Below are positions 53,993-63,690 of a stretch of DNA of 64,000 nucleotides, one piece after another (the first letter of the stretch is position 1; each line of letters starts with the position of its first letter). The translations under genes and the position numbers were made by a program. This DNA comes from Narthecium ossifragum (taxonomy: Eukaryota > Streptophyta > Magnoliopsida > Dioscoreales > Nartheciaceae). The notes under the pieces were generated by a model. The model searched no databases. It saw only the letters and a program-made list of their open reading frames with translations, and had not been told where the DNA came from. Location: positions 7,685,096-7,749,095 of the forward strand of contig OY986969.1 of assembly GCA_963920575.1 (NCBI GenBank). Reading direction: 5' to 3'.

Positions 53993-56639
53993 CCTGTGCC
54001 AAATCGCATGTTTAAGGCTGTTTTGCCCGCGGGGCTTCGTATGCATGCGATTTTAGCGATTTTGCCCGCGGGGCTTGCTATGATGGTTTTGTTTACCGCT
54101 TTCAAACATGTTTACTAGCATAGTTATAAACTGTTGTGTGTTTACAGCTTTGTAGTTGAACCGGGAGAGTGGTGACTCCTGGGATTGTGTAGAATAAATG
54201 GGCTGAATGTACGCCCTTACTGCTTATGTTTATCTGCATGCCTCTTTATCGCTTTCTGTGGTGAACCGAGGGAGTCATGACCCTCGGGAGTGTTTAGTAT
54301 AAATGGGCTGAAAGTGTGCCCCTGCTTGGTGCTTGCTTTTACTACTTTCTTGTTTATCTGTTTGTTTCCCTGCGTATTATTGGCATGATAGGCTAGTCGT
54401 GGGTGGGGTTTTGTCCCTAGTACTCTAGGATCACATGGTAAGTTGTGGCTAGCGTTACCCCGTCATGGGTTGTCCTGCTTGATATCCAGCATGGGGACGG
54501 GTGTCCTGCATGGGCTGAGGTTCTCCCTGTTGAGACAGGAGAGGTATGCTTGGGTAGGAACCTTGAGGGGGTAACGATGGGACGGGTGAGTTCCCGGTTG
54601 GACTTAACCATTGATCTGGAGTTTGGGGGTTGTATTGACTCTGTGCTTTGAGTGCTGGGAGATGGTTGTCGTAACCTCGATCGTTCCGCCAAGTGTGGAG
54701 GTTCCGCTTGGAGAGGAGTGTCCTACGGGTAGCGTCATGTCCACCCTGTGTCAGGGACTGTCAGAGGTGGACCACCCTTGAGCAGTGGCCATCGGAGGAC
54801 GTACTTTGGACAGGTGCCCTTCAGGTTATTGACGGGATTTATGGGATCCTTGGTAGGCCTCGGTACTTGGCACAGAGTTAGTACGGTTGGCGTCACCTTT
54901 CCTTGTGAGTGTCGTAGAGTAGAACCCTGCTGAGCTTTGGCTCATTCCTACCTGAACCGTATTGTTTGCAGTTGCAGGTACCAGCGCTTCTCCTGTGGGC
55001 CCCCGGTGTTCGTCCTGCGGCAGCGCGTCGCCAGCCGACCATGTATGAGGGCCAGGACGGCTTTGTCTGTGCTTTTGCGGAGACCCCTGAAGATGTAATT
55101 TCTTTTGATAATTGTATATGTAAATTTGTATAACTCTGACAGTTGTAAATATTATTACTTGTATACTTTTAGTTTAGTAATTGTTAGATTACTTTCGCCC
55201 TTTGTTTATTGTATTCTATCTCCGCCTGTTGGGTGTCAGTAGATGTAGGTTCCCCCCCCTTGTGTCCCGGTCCGGGATGGGTTTCCTGGGCCGGGGCGCG
55301 ACAGCATCAACCGTGGCTCACGGCCGACCGTCGGATCGACCGTGAGCCCCTGAATAGGCTTTTCTAGCTTCCTTTGATTGGTTTTTTGTTCATGATAGAT
55401 GCCCAATCATGTTAGGAAGCATGCACGTTATTATCACAGAGTTTTCAATGGATTTTGATTGAGATTCAGAATTGAATCGTGCGTTTACCTTTTTTGGCGA
55501 ATTTGTGGATTGACTCGCATTTAAATACCTAGTTGGATGGTAGACTTAAATGCTTATTGTTGCTTAGCCGTTAGCTAGCTATGAGTGCTAGCTTACGTGG
55601 CATTGTGGAACCTTAGCCCGTTGCCGGCGAATGCCGAGGGCTATTGTATAACTGTTGAACTTATAAATTGATGTTGTGGTATATGGAGACATCTAGGTTA
55701 GATGTTTGCATAGGTTCATGCACTGTATGCATTAGAGGCATGTCAGGATAGGCAGGGCGATGGGTTGATTGCCGATCCTAGGCTCTCATGTAGCTCGGAT
55801 CTAGCCTTAAGACCGTGGCTGGGTAGTAAGATTTAGGACGTGATTGTATCATTGGAATCTTCATGTTATCGAGGATATGATGTAGTTGGCTATAATCATA
55901 TTGTTTTGAGGTTTAGAGGTAGTGTTGTTCCTTCAAGGCCAAGTGCTAAGGATGGTTGTCGATGTCCCTGACATGGTCCGCTTGTAATGGTTTCCTGCTA
56001 GATAAGGGTGATCCTACTAGTTCTGGTTCTTGTTCCTCCCAGCGTGTTGGTTGATGCTCCCAGCGTGGTCGGTTGAGAAGAGTAGTATCCATTGGGGAGT
56101 CGATAGGGGTTGTGGGATCCCGTGCCATTCCTTAGGCTTAGACAGAGAGACATCACAGTTGTTGTTTTCCTCCCTTCAGTGTGCCGTAGAGTAGAACCCT
56201 ACTGAGCTTATCGCTCACTCCTACCCGGACTATGTTTTGCAGGTGCAGGCGCCAGTTCTTCTTCAGTAGAGCCGGTCGGATCAGCGTTTGGTGGCGCGAC
56301 GACTTCCAAGGGTGCTTGAGGTCACCATGGGATGACAGTTGTACTTTCGATGGATTATGTATATTATAGACATCCCTTGAGGTTTCTTTTGGATAAGTGT
56401 ATAATTGTTTCCCTTGGAGGAATTTTGATAAGAACTTGTATCGGATGTTTAAATAGTACAACATGATGTTTCTTTTAATTGAATTATAGCTTTACCCTTG
56501 GAAGTTAAATGTTTCAAATTATCTATGTTTTCCGCTTTGTATCGCGCCAGATTGGAGGTGAATAGAAATAGGAACCCTCACGTCTCGGCCCGGATGGGTT
56601 TTCTGGGTCAGGGTGTGACACTGACATTAGCTGTAGTTT

Positions 56640-57496
56640 TTTTATTACTAAAGTGCCCTTCCAAGATCCCCATCCTATCTTCCCTTCCCAATGTCAGTTC
56701 ATATTCACGAAGACTCAAGTTGGCGGACGAACAGGAGCGACCCGAGCTAATACGGGATGTAGTCAAAGAGGATCTTCTCGGACACGGATCGCTTGGGAGG
56801 AGATCGCTTGGGAGCTTGGGAGGCTAGCGGCATGGATCATCATCGGACTCGTCCCAGGCAGCGATTGGCAAGGCGACAGAGGAGCTTGGGAGGAGTTGGT
56901 ATGTAACTCGAGGGAGGAGATAGAAAGTAACTCGAGCGGAGGAGATGAGGGTGGGCGGTAGATGAGTTTGGGCGGATCTAGCCGGAGGCGACGAAGGAGA
57001 TTGGGGAGGGTGGCGGATGAGCTCGGGGAGGTGGCGGAGGAGATGAGGGCGGGCGGCAGAGGAGATGGAAAGTAACTCAAGCAGAGGAGAGGGAAAGTAA
57101 CTCGATCAGAGGAGCTCGGGGAGATGAGGGCGAGTGGCAACGGCATGGATCGGCATGGAAAGTAACTCGACATGGAAAGTAACTCGGGGAGGTGGCGGAG
57201 GAGAGCTCGGGGAGATGAGGGCAAGGGCGGGTGGCAGCGGCATGGATTGGCATGGATCGCAGAGGAGCTTGGGAGGAACTCGAGCATGGAAAGTAACTCG
57301 GCATGGAAAGTAACTCGGGGAGGTGGCGGACGAGCTCGTGGAGGTGGCGGAGGAGATGAGGGTGGGTGGCGGTGGAGATGGAAGATGGAAACTAACTCGA
57401 GCGGAGGAGATGAGGGCGGGCGACAGAGGAGCTTGGGCGGATCTGGCCGGAGGCGGCGAAGGAGATTGGGGAGGGGTGGCGGACGAGCTCGGACAG
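56640..57496. repeat. GC/purine-rich degenerate repeat region K, left part
   Basis: On the plus strand GGAGGAGATGAGGGCGGGCGGC, GGAAAGTAACTCG and GAGCTTGGG words recur with irregular spacing over 700 bp. The 256-codon Pro/Ser-rich minus frame (56763-57533) is a translation of these repeats. The same words resume at 59647 to about 59800, on the far side of solo LTR J. Origin unknown. Confidence 0.6.
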
Positions 57497-57501
57497 GTGG
57501 C

Positions 57502-59641
57502 TGATAAGACGTGAAAAGTGCACAAATCACCATTTTAACTGGGTCTCGTTAGTCTTCGAGCAATGCTATTTTGATTGTCTTCTCCCCATTTCAGGTATTA
57601 GGACCCTCAGCGAAGATTAGATCAAGTTTAGTGCTAAAATGAACAAATAAAGAATCTGCTAGGAGCAAAGAAGTCAAAGGAGCAAAGGCGGGCCTTCTTT
57701 GACATCAAAACTGTACCTGCTCAGGAAGAACCAAATGATGTGCCATATATGGTTGGAACGTTCTTGAAGTCTAGTTTCTATAGAATTTTATGGTTCGTGA
57801 TTTTGAGTTTCCTAGAGGAAGTTATGGCATTTTTAGTACTAATGGCGCTGTCTGATGACAAAAGAGTAAATAAACAAACAGAAGGATGGATCATCCTCCC
57901 CTAAAGGATCGATCCTTACACTGTAGCAGAGGCAACAAAGAGACATATTTTACATGATCGATCATTCCCTTTTGAATGATCGATCATTCCCTTTTGAATG
58001 ATCGATCATTCCCTTTTGAATGATCGATCATACTCGGGCGCAACCAAATTTTTGGGTTCAAAGGATCGATCTTCACCCCTAAATGATCGATCCTTTGATA
58101 TCAGTTAAGTAAAATCAAAGGCCTAAATTTAAAGGATCGATCATCACTCTCCTTAATGATCGATCATTTATGCACGACAACAATGACAAAGAGCACCAAT
58201 TCAAAGGATCGATCTTTCTTCATGGAATAATCGATTATCCACAGGGCGTGATCAATCACACAAGGGAAGGATCGATCATCTCCTATGTGAATGATCGATC
58301 CTTTACAGACGTTCCTAGCAATTGAAAACAAAGGATCGATCTTCCTACATGGAATGATCGATCATTTGATTGCCAGTGAAGAAAATCAACGGCCAAGATC
58401 TAATCCGGAAGATGGATGTTCCTAAGCTATAAATAAGCATATTCTAGGGTTTTTGGGGGTTGCTCTCTGGTTCCTCTCTTTGGGGGGCTCTCTAGACTCT
58501 CTCTTGGCTGCTTGGAGGCCAAGGAGAGGGAGCACTCTTTATTAGTTTCTTTTTTCTCTTTTTTAACTTTTCTTCTTAAAATGTTTTGGGAGGAAATCCA
58601 TGGCGGAAGAGCTTCATCAACCTTCATCTATGGATCAAACCCTAAAGATAAGTAGCTAAACTTTTTACCATGGGATTCTTATGATGTAACTAGGGTTTCT
58701 ATTAGGGATTCCTAAGATTTAGGGCTTGTATACCTCTTTGAATAGTTTGTATGGATTGATCTTAACTTCTTTATGAACTTGGTTTGATTTTATTATTAGT
58801 GGATGAATGATTTGTTCCTTTATGCCCTAGATCTAGATCTTGAGCATGTAAGGGCTTGAGATTAGAGATTCTCATCAAAACATTCATGCTAGAACCATGA
58901 ATGTGAGGATTTCCTTCTCGAGATTAAGAGTCGTGTGATGCTAGGACCATTACACATAATGTTAGAACCATTATGACCAACTCTTAATCCGTTATTCATC
59001 TTAATTCAAGATTAGGGATTTCATAAGTGCTAGTACCACTATGCTGGTGCTAGAACCACTATGTTAACTTCTAATTCTTGATACATTCTATTTGGCGACC
59101 TCAAGGTGCTAGAACCATCTTGATCTTACACCTAAATTCATATTATACTATTTTCTCGCGATGAATTCATGCTTATCAGAGGATTCATTAGCGGTGATCA
59201 TAACTAATCATTAGGTCACTGACTTTTAGATAATTGCTCTCACCGACAAGGGATCCTAACCGGAACTTATTGAGTGATAGGGAGAACTAGTCATTCATCT
59301 ATCAACCATTAGAAAAACCGTTCAGTTTGGTTAGCTCGTTCTAATCTTAAGAAGATCTGGTAGAATCATAGTTATTGATTAAGAATTCCCTAGTACCTTT
59401 TCTCGTATTTGTCAATCCTTTAGTATAAAGTTGGTTTAATTTCAATTCTGAATTTTTTCTTAACTTATTGGTAGGAATACTTAGATTAAGTTTAGTAGTT
59501 TAATTCCTTTTCAATGCATTCCCTGCGGATTCGACTCGGACTCACTGCTAGCTACCCCTAAAGTAGTTAGTCAGTAGTTTGATTATAAATTTGTAATTTT
59601 GAGCAGACTTGTTAAGCCACGACACTTTTCAAGCGCTATGA
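57502..59641 (+). mobile_element. solo LTR J (2140 bp), related to the Athila-type LTRs
   Basis: Begins TGATAAGACG. Its likely end is CGCTATGA at 59641 (one base from TATCA). Flanks GTGGC (57497-57501) and GTGGT (59642-59646) agree at four of five bases, and joining them recreates the host repeat. The U3 block GAAGAACCAAATGATGTGCC...GTTTCCTAGAGGAAGTTATGG at about 57725-57830 matches LTRs B and C. A GATCGATC array (57895-58370) and a CTATAAATAAG box (about 58427) follow. The tail GGATTCGACTCGGACTCACT is also as in related LTRs. Confidence 0.75.
57895..58370. promoter_or_regulatory. GATCGATC array of solo LTR J
   Basis: About fifteen sites of GGATCGATC or TGATCGATCA type. Near 57955-58030 the 22-bp unit TGATCGATCATTCCCTTTT plus GAA is repeated three times in tandem, with a fourth site after the last unit. 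The array ends about 60 bp before the TATA box. Confidence 0.8.
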
Positions 59642-59646
59642 GTGGT

Positions 59647-60110
59647 GGAGGAGATGAGGGCTGGTGGCGGAGGAGATGGAAAGTAACACGAGGGAGGAGA
59701 TGGAAAGTAACTCGAGCGGAGGAGATGGAAAGTAACTTGATCGTGGCGGAGGAGATTGGGGAGGGTAGCGGAGGAGCTCGGGGAGGTCGGAGATGGGGGC
59801 GGCCCGTGGTCGAGGAAGGAGCTTGGCGAGGTAAGTTGCAGGGCGGCGTTGCTTGACTGCGATATGAATCATGGTTGGCGGCTGCGGAGCTTGGAGATGG
59901 GGGCGGCCTGTGGTCGACGAAGGAGGTTGGGGTGGATCGGAGCATGGCCTGGTGGTGGATCGGGCCATGGTCGACGAAGGTGGTTTGGGTGGATCGGATC
60001 AGGGTGGCATCGTCATGGACGACGACGGGAACGACATCGCAATTGTGACGGACGATGATGGACGGCGACAGACAGCAGGATCGGCGGTGGGGACAAGAAT
60101 GAGGGGGGGG
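59647..60110. repeat. GC/purine-rich repeat region K, right part
   Basis: Resumes the GGAAAGTAACTCGAGCGGAGGAG words directly after solo LTR J, then changes to GGAGATGGGGGCGGCC(T/C)GTGGTCGA and GTGGATCGG repeats (two copies each, about 90 bp apart at 59785 and 59890). Open frames here give no recognisable protein. Confidence 0.55.
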
Positions 60111-60114
60111 AGGA

Positions 60115-60620
60115 TGTCATTGAAGCTATGTAGGGTATCATGGTTTGTAGTAGGAAATTCAGGGTGTATATTTTTCCCGAATTCCTAAAATACCCCATCG
60201 GTGGACAAAATTACCAAAACACCTTTTTGAGGGAAAAATTCCCTTAAACTGGAAGGTTTATGTAGGATATCGTCAAAACCATCTAAGGACCGATGAAAGA
60301 GTTATGGAATATATTAATTTATATGTTTTTATCATAATTCCAAAAATACCCCTGAAAACTATAATTACCAAAATACCCCTCTATGTATGTAGAATGATGT
60401 CAAAATCATAAAGGGTTAGTTTGGAATGTTATGGAGAGTTTAGGTCTATATTTTGACCAAAATATTCAAAATACCCCACAAGGGTGAAAATTATTGAAAC
60501 ACCCTTTGGTTTATGTAGGATGCTATCAAAACCATATAGGACGAATCGAGATGTGTTAGGGTGTTTGACCATATATATTTAGTCAAAATTTCCAAAATGC
60601 CCTTTGTCCTCCCAAATGTC
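60115..60620. repeat. four-unit degenerate tandem repeat of about 120-140 bp
   Basis: Each unit contains GTAGGATRTCNTCAAAACCAT or a variant, then TTAGGGTGT/TTATGG, and ends with AAATACCCC separated by ATTACCAAAA. Units start near 60115, 60260, 60385 and 60515. Confidence 0.65.
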
Positions 60621-61413
60621 CGGAAAGCATGTATATAGCACTTTAAGTATGTTTTGAGTTTAGCTAAGGATATTCGAATATTGTCATGCCTTTGAAAAAT
60701 ATCTAAGGCATGCACACGTGTCAAAGGAAATTTGGAAAATATTACAAATTCCATCTTTAGTGAAAATCGGTGTCAACAACCCCCGAAACGTTTGGGCTAC
60801 CAAGGCTCGGTTCGTTTGACGAAGGGATCATTTTAGGGTGTTCACTCCCAAGCCACTCCCGGGGTGACTTTAATATTAAGAGCAAATAACACCATATTAT
60901 CTTCTAATTTAGAAAATATTCAGTTAAAACTGACTAGGGTCTAACTTTACCCCTCGGTAGGAATGGTGGGCAGCAGCAAAGTGTAAAAGAAGTATTTCTT
61001 ACCCATCTCTCATTCCAATTCCCCATCTGTTACTGTTTGTGTATCTAGAAGCAGCGTAGCAAGACACGGCAGAACCCCGAGAAGATGATGGTATCTTCTG
61101 AACAAGTGCAGGTACAATCCCATCACGTGGCCCAACCCAACTTGCACATAACCCCTTCTCCGGACCGAAAATTAATGTTTACCCCTTCCCCTCCATACAC
61201 AATCCGATCACAAAACAGTAGCAACAGCGCTAGCCGGCTAGCCCACCACCAAAAGGACCACAAAGTAAAAACAAAAGTCCCTGCGCCGAGCCATGACCAC
61301 CACGTACCTTCCTCGCAAGAAGAGAGTAAAGCATTCATTTCCTCTTTGCTCTTGCCTTTAGTCATACTTCTTCTCGAATGCCCCCCCCCTAGCTAGCTCT
61401 CTTCCTTTCTCTA
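60621..61413. other. upstream region of the membrane-protein gene
   Basis: No repeat family or gene recognised in 60621-61080. The 103-codon frame at 61085-61396 ends just before the next gene and looks like 5' UTR or promoter sequence rather than a protein. A CCCCCCCCTAGCTAGC stretch lies 20 bp before the start codon at 61414. Confidence 0.4.
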
Positions 61414-61920
61414 ATGGCGGATGATGGCCAATCTTCTTCTAGAGTGGGCACCTTCTTGATGAAGGCCATGAGCAAGCGGCGGACCTGGCTGGCCCTCTTC
61501 CTGCTGGTCTACGCCGTCCTCCTCTCCTCCTCCTGGAACCTCCTCCTCTCCATCCGCTCCTGGTACAACTCCTCCATCTCCAACTCCTCCTCCTCCTCCT
61601 CTTTTTTTGGTGTCGGCTGGCCGGCGCTGTACGCTTCCGTGCTATACGGCGGCGTGTTCGGGCTGCTGTCCATGGGGGCGGCGCTGGCGGTGGCGGTGCC
61701 GGCCACGGTGGTGACGTGGATCACCGTGCTGGTCCTGCTGGCCTTCGCCGGGAAGCCGCGGGAGGCGCTCGTCGGCGAGGGACGGAGGGTCACCGCCGAC
61801 ATCACCGCCATAGCGTTCAAGATCCTCATCAGGGAGGGCAACGCCATCGCCGCCGTGTGCGCCGCCGTCAGCTTCTTCACCCTTCTTGTGCGAAGGAGAG
61901 GACAGCAAGAAGACCTATAA
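61414..61920 (+). CDS. small plant membrane protein of unknown function
   Basis: A 168-residue single-exon protein beginning MADDGQSSSR. About four hydrophobic segments are visible, near residues 24-47 (WLALFLLVYAVLLSSS), 71-95 (ALYASVLYGGVFGLLSMG), 97-114 (ATVVTWITVLVLLAFAG) and 143-160 (NAIAAVCAAVSFFTLLV). Between the first two is a Ser/Asn-rich loop (52-63), and a basic patch RRR precedes the C terminus. The pattern and the high GC at third positions agree with a real monocot gene. I believe similar unnamed proteins occur across plants, but no function is known to me. The frame is intact from an ATG in reasonable context to TAA. The nearest neighbours are repeats, so context says nothing about its job. 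Confidence 0.8.
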   Translation: MADDGQSSSRVGTFLMKAMSKRRTWLALFLLVYAVLLSSSWNLLLSIRSWYNSSISNSSSSSSFFGVGWPALYASVLYGGVFGLLSMGAALAVAVPATVVTWITVLVLLAFAGKPREALVGEGRRVTADITAIAFKILIREGNAIAAVCAAVSFFTLLVRRRGQQEDL

Positions 61921-62402
61921 TTATATAAAGACAACAGTAGTGGAGCTGATTGATTGATGAGATGATTTCTGGGATGATTTAGCATATTGGTTGACCTCTT
62001 TTTGTTCTTGGAAGGGGTTTTTGGTTCGATGGGCAATATCTTTCATGATTGTAAATTCTTTCTAATTAAATGGATGATAGATCTTAACTTTGTTCCACTA
62101 TTGAGGAAAATTAATGAATTGGTAGTATTCATGCAGCTTTACAAAATTTAAGAGTGATGAGATGGGCATTGGATTGGATTGGATTGGAAGAAGATTTTTG
62201 CACAGGTTCTCTTACTTGAAGTGAGTGCTTATTTATTTATTATTTAAAGGAAATATGTTTGAGGATTCATTGGGAAAGTTCAGGTCTTAATTCTGCAAAA
62301 TCATGTGCAAAGAATGCGGCATTCAATGAGGGATATATACGAAGTGAGGTTCAAAACAGGAGATGCTCTCAAGACATGCAGCGAAGGGGTTTAAGTTGAG
62401 GA
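61921..62402. other. 3' UTR and AT-rich spacer
   Basis: The 3' UTR of the membrane-protein gene must start here. AT-rich, with GGATT repeated three times at 62172-62187. No gene. Confidence 0.4.
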
Positions 62403-62945
62403 TGTTTTAACATTCGTCCATCAGAGGATCAGATTTATCGAGAGGAGAAATAAAAAAATCTTAATTTTTATTAATCATCAAAATTGTATTTACAAACTCT
62501 AAGGTCTCCTTTTATAGGTTAAGGAAAGAACAGAACAACTCAAATATGGACTCAAACATCATTATCCTAATTCAAGTACTAAATCCGAAATTCCAAGAGG
62601 AGAAAACCTACTAGAAATTGGAAATTTGTTAAAAATAAAAAGACCCGAACAAACTGTCTAAAAAGGAAAAGTTTTCACTAAAATTGAATTTTAAGCCAAA
62701 AGAAAAGGAATTTGGAGATTCGGAGGTCAAGGTCATGGAGAGATCTTCGATCTCCGATGATTCTTGACGGGCTCGTCGAGCCGGCCGTTTCGACTGGTCG
62801 CACGCCCCGATCGGCCGTCATCCCATCCGACGGTCGGGGTCGCCCGGAGATCTGAGTCGGACGGATGGGGTCCGAATGCGTCCGGATTGTCTCGGGAGCT
62901 GCTCCGGATCGGACTCGATCAGGTCCGGGCTTGGTCCTGCATCAG
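62403..62945 (-). repeat. possible LTR-like fragment
   Basis: On the minus strand it runs TGATGCAGGACC...AATGTTAAAACA (TG...CA), with a CCTATAAAAGGAGACC TATA box near 62505-62520 and an AATAAAAATT poly-A-like stretch downstream, as in a solo LTR. The flanks GAGGA and GAAGG differ at two of five bases, so the call is tentative. Its GC-rich U3 part contains GATCGG and TCCGAT words. Confidence 0.4.
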
Positions 62946-63159
62946 AAGGTTATGATCCTTATATGATGTTATGATTATAAATGAAACTTTTGTTGTCCTA
63001 CGTGGCGGGAGAATGTCCCAAGTGAAGCCTATATTGCATGATAATCCTTAGTTGATGGGGGTTTAGTGAGAGGGAATTATTGGCTAGGTATTGGGGTGGG
63101 GTTGGTGGTTACCTTGCCAAGTGTCAGGGGCACCACTAGTATATATATATGAGCGTTAA
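62946..63159. other. spacer, nothing recognised
   Basis: Short AT-rich sequence ending in a TATATATATATA run near 63140. No gene or known repeat. Confidence 0.3.
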
Positions 63160-63690
63160 TTTATGTACATGGTGGAAACCATATACATTACACACGCGGC
63201 CCAATCGGTAGTAAGACACCGACTGATTGTTCTAGTCCATCTGTATCTCACTATCGATTGAATGTATCAATGATCGGATCGGTAGTGAGGTACCGATTGG
63301 TTGATCTAATTCATCGGTACTTTCACTACCGATGCAACAGATAAATTAGTCGGTATTTTACTATCGATCACGTGGCATGTGCATTACAAATGCCACGTGG
63401 CCATGTACACAACTTTATTATATATATATGGAAAATGTTTTGTGTACACGGACATCTGGCATGTGTAATGCATATGTTATCTATCGGTAGCCAGATACCC
63501 ATTCTTTCATCTATCCCATCGTCGATTGAATGTACCGGTAGTGAGATACCGATTGTTTGATCTATTCCGGTAGTGAGATGCATATGTCTTCATCCATCCT
63601 ATCGGATAGATGAAAAAATAGGTACTTTGTTACCGATAAATGTCATGTGTATTACACATGTTACATGTTCATGTACACAAAAACAAGACA
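63160..63690. mobile_element. inverted-repeat MITE-like region with ATCGGTA hairpins
   Basis: The left end (ATGTACATGG...TACATTACACAC) and the right end (GTGTATTACACATG...TTCATGTACAC) are inverted copies of each other with gaps. Inside, ATCGGTA...TACCGAT hairpins of about 20 bp recur at least four times. A perfect 10-bp stem, CACGTGGCAT / ATGCCACGTG, lies at 63369-63399. Target duplications were not found, so class and exact ends are uncertain. Confidence 0.5.

Larger units (their letters stand above)
52940..55303 (+). mobile_element. solo LTR H (2364 bp) nested in solo LTR I
   Basis: Begins TGTGATGACCCG, ends GGGCCGGGGCGCGACA; perfect GCATC copies at 52935-52939 and 55304-55308. TATAAG at 53271, preceded by a four-site GGATCGATCC array (53153-53255) and followed by a CT-rich leader. 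A second, denser GGATCGATCC array lies at 53636-53992. Between 54040 and 54330 two pairs of internal repeats occur (TTTTGCCCGCGGGGCTT and a 110-bp unit with AGAATAAATGGGCTGAA). Confidence 0.9.
51855..56620 (+). mobile_element. solo LTR I (about 2.4 kb without nested H)
   Basis: Begins TGTGAGGACCCG and ends GGGTGTGACA, with perfect CTGAC copies at 51850-51854 and 56621-56625. Same family as F and H: CAATTTGGTAAATTACGCC and TTTCACACCCGCG near the start. Subtracting H and its duplication leaves 2397 bp, against 2369 for F and 2364 for H. Promoter-like TACAAATAC at about 52138, preceded by GATCGATCG-like sites. A second palindrome array (52712-52939, continued at 55304-55350) lies downstream of the promoter. 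Confidence 0.88.

Noticed and set aside
53021..54046. 341-codon minus-strand frame with repeated LGSIQLA and IDPT units
   Set aside because: It is the translation of the GGATCGATCC array in solo LTR H. The complementary strand is open too, as expected for such repeats.
56763..57533. 256-codon Pro/Ser-rich minus-strand frame
   Set aside because: A product of the purine-rich repeat region K; composition only, no domain.
61085..61396. 103-codon frame before the membrane-protein gene
   Set aside because: Low-complexity Ser/Pro/His composition and position fit 5' UTR or promoter DNA.
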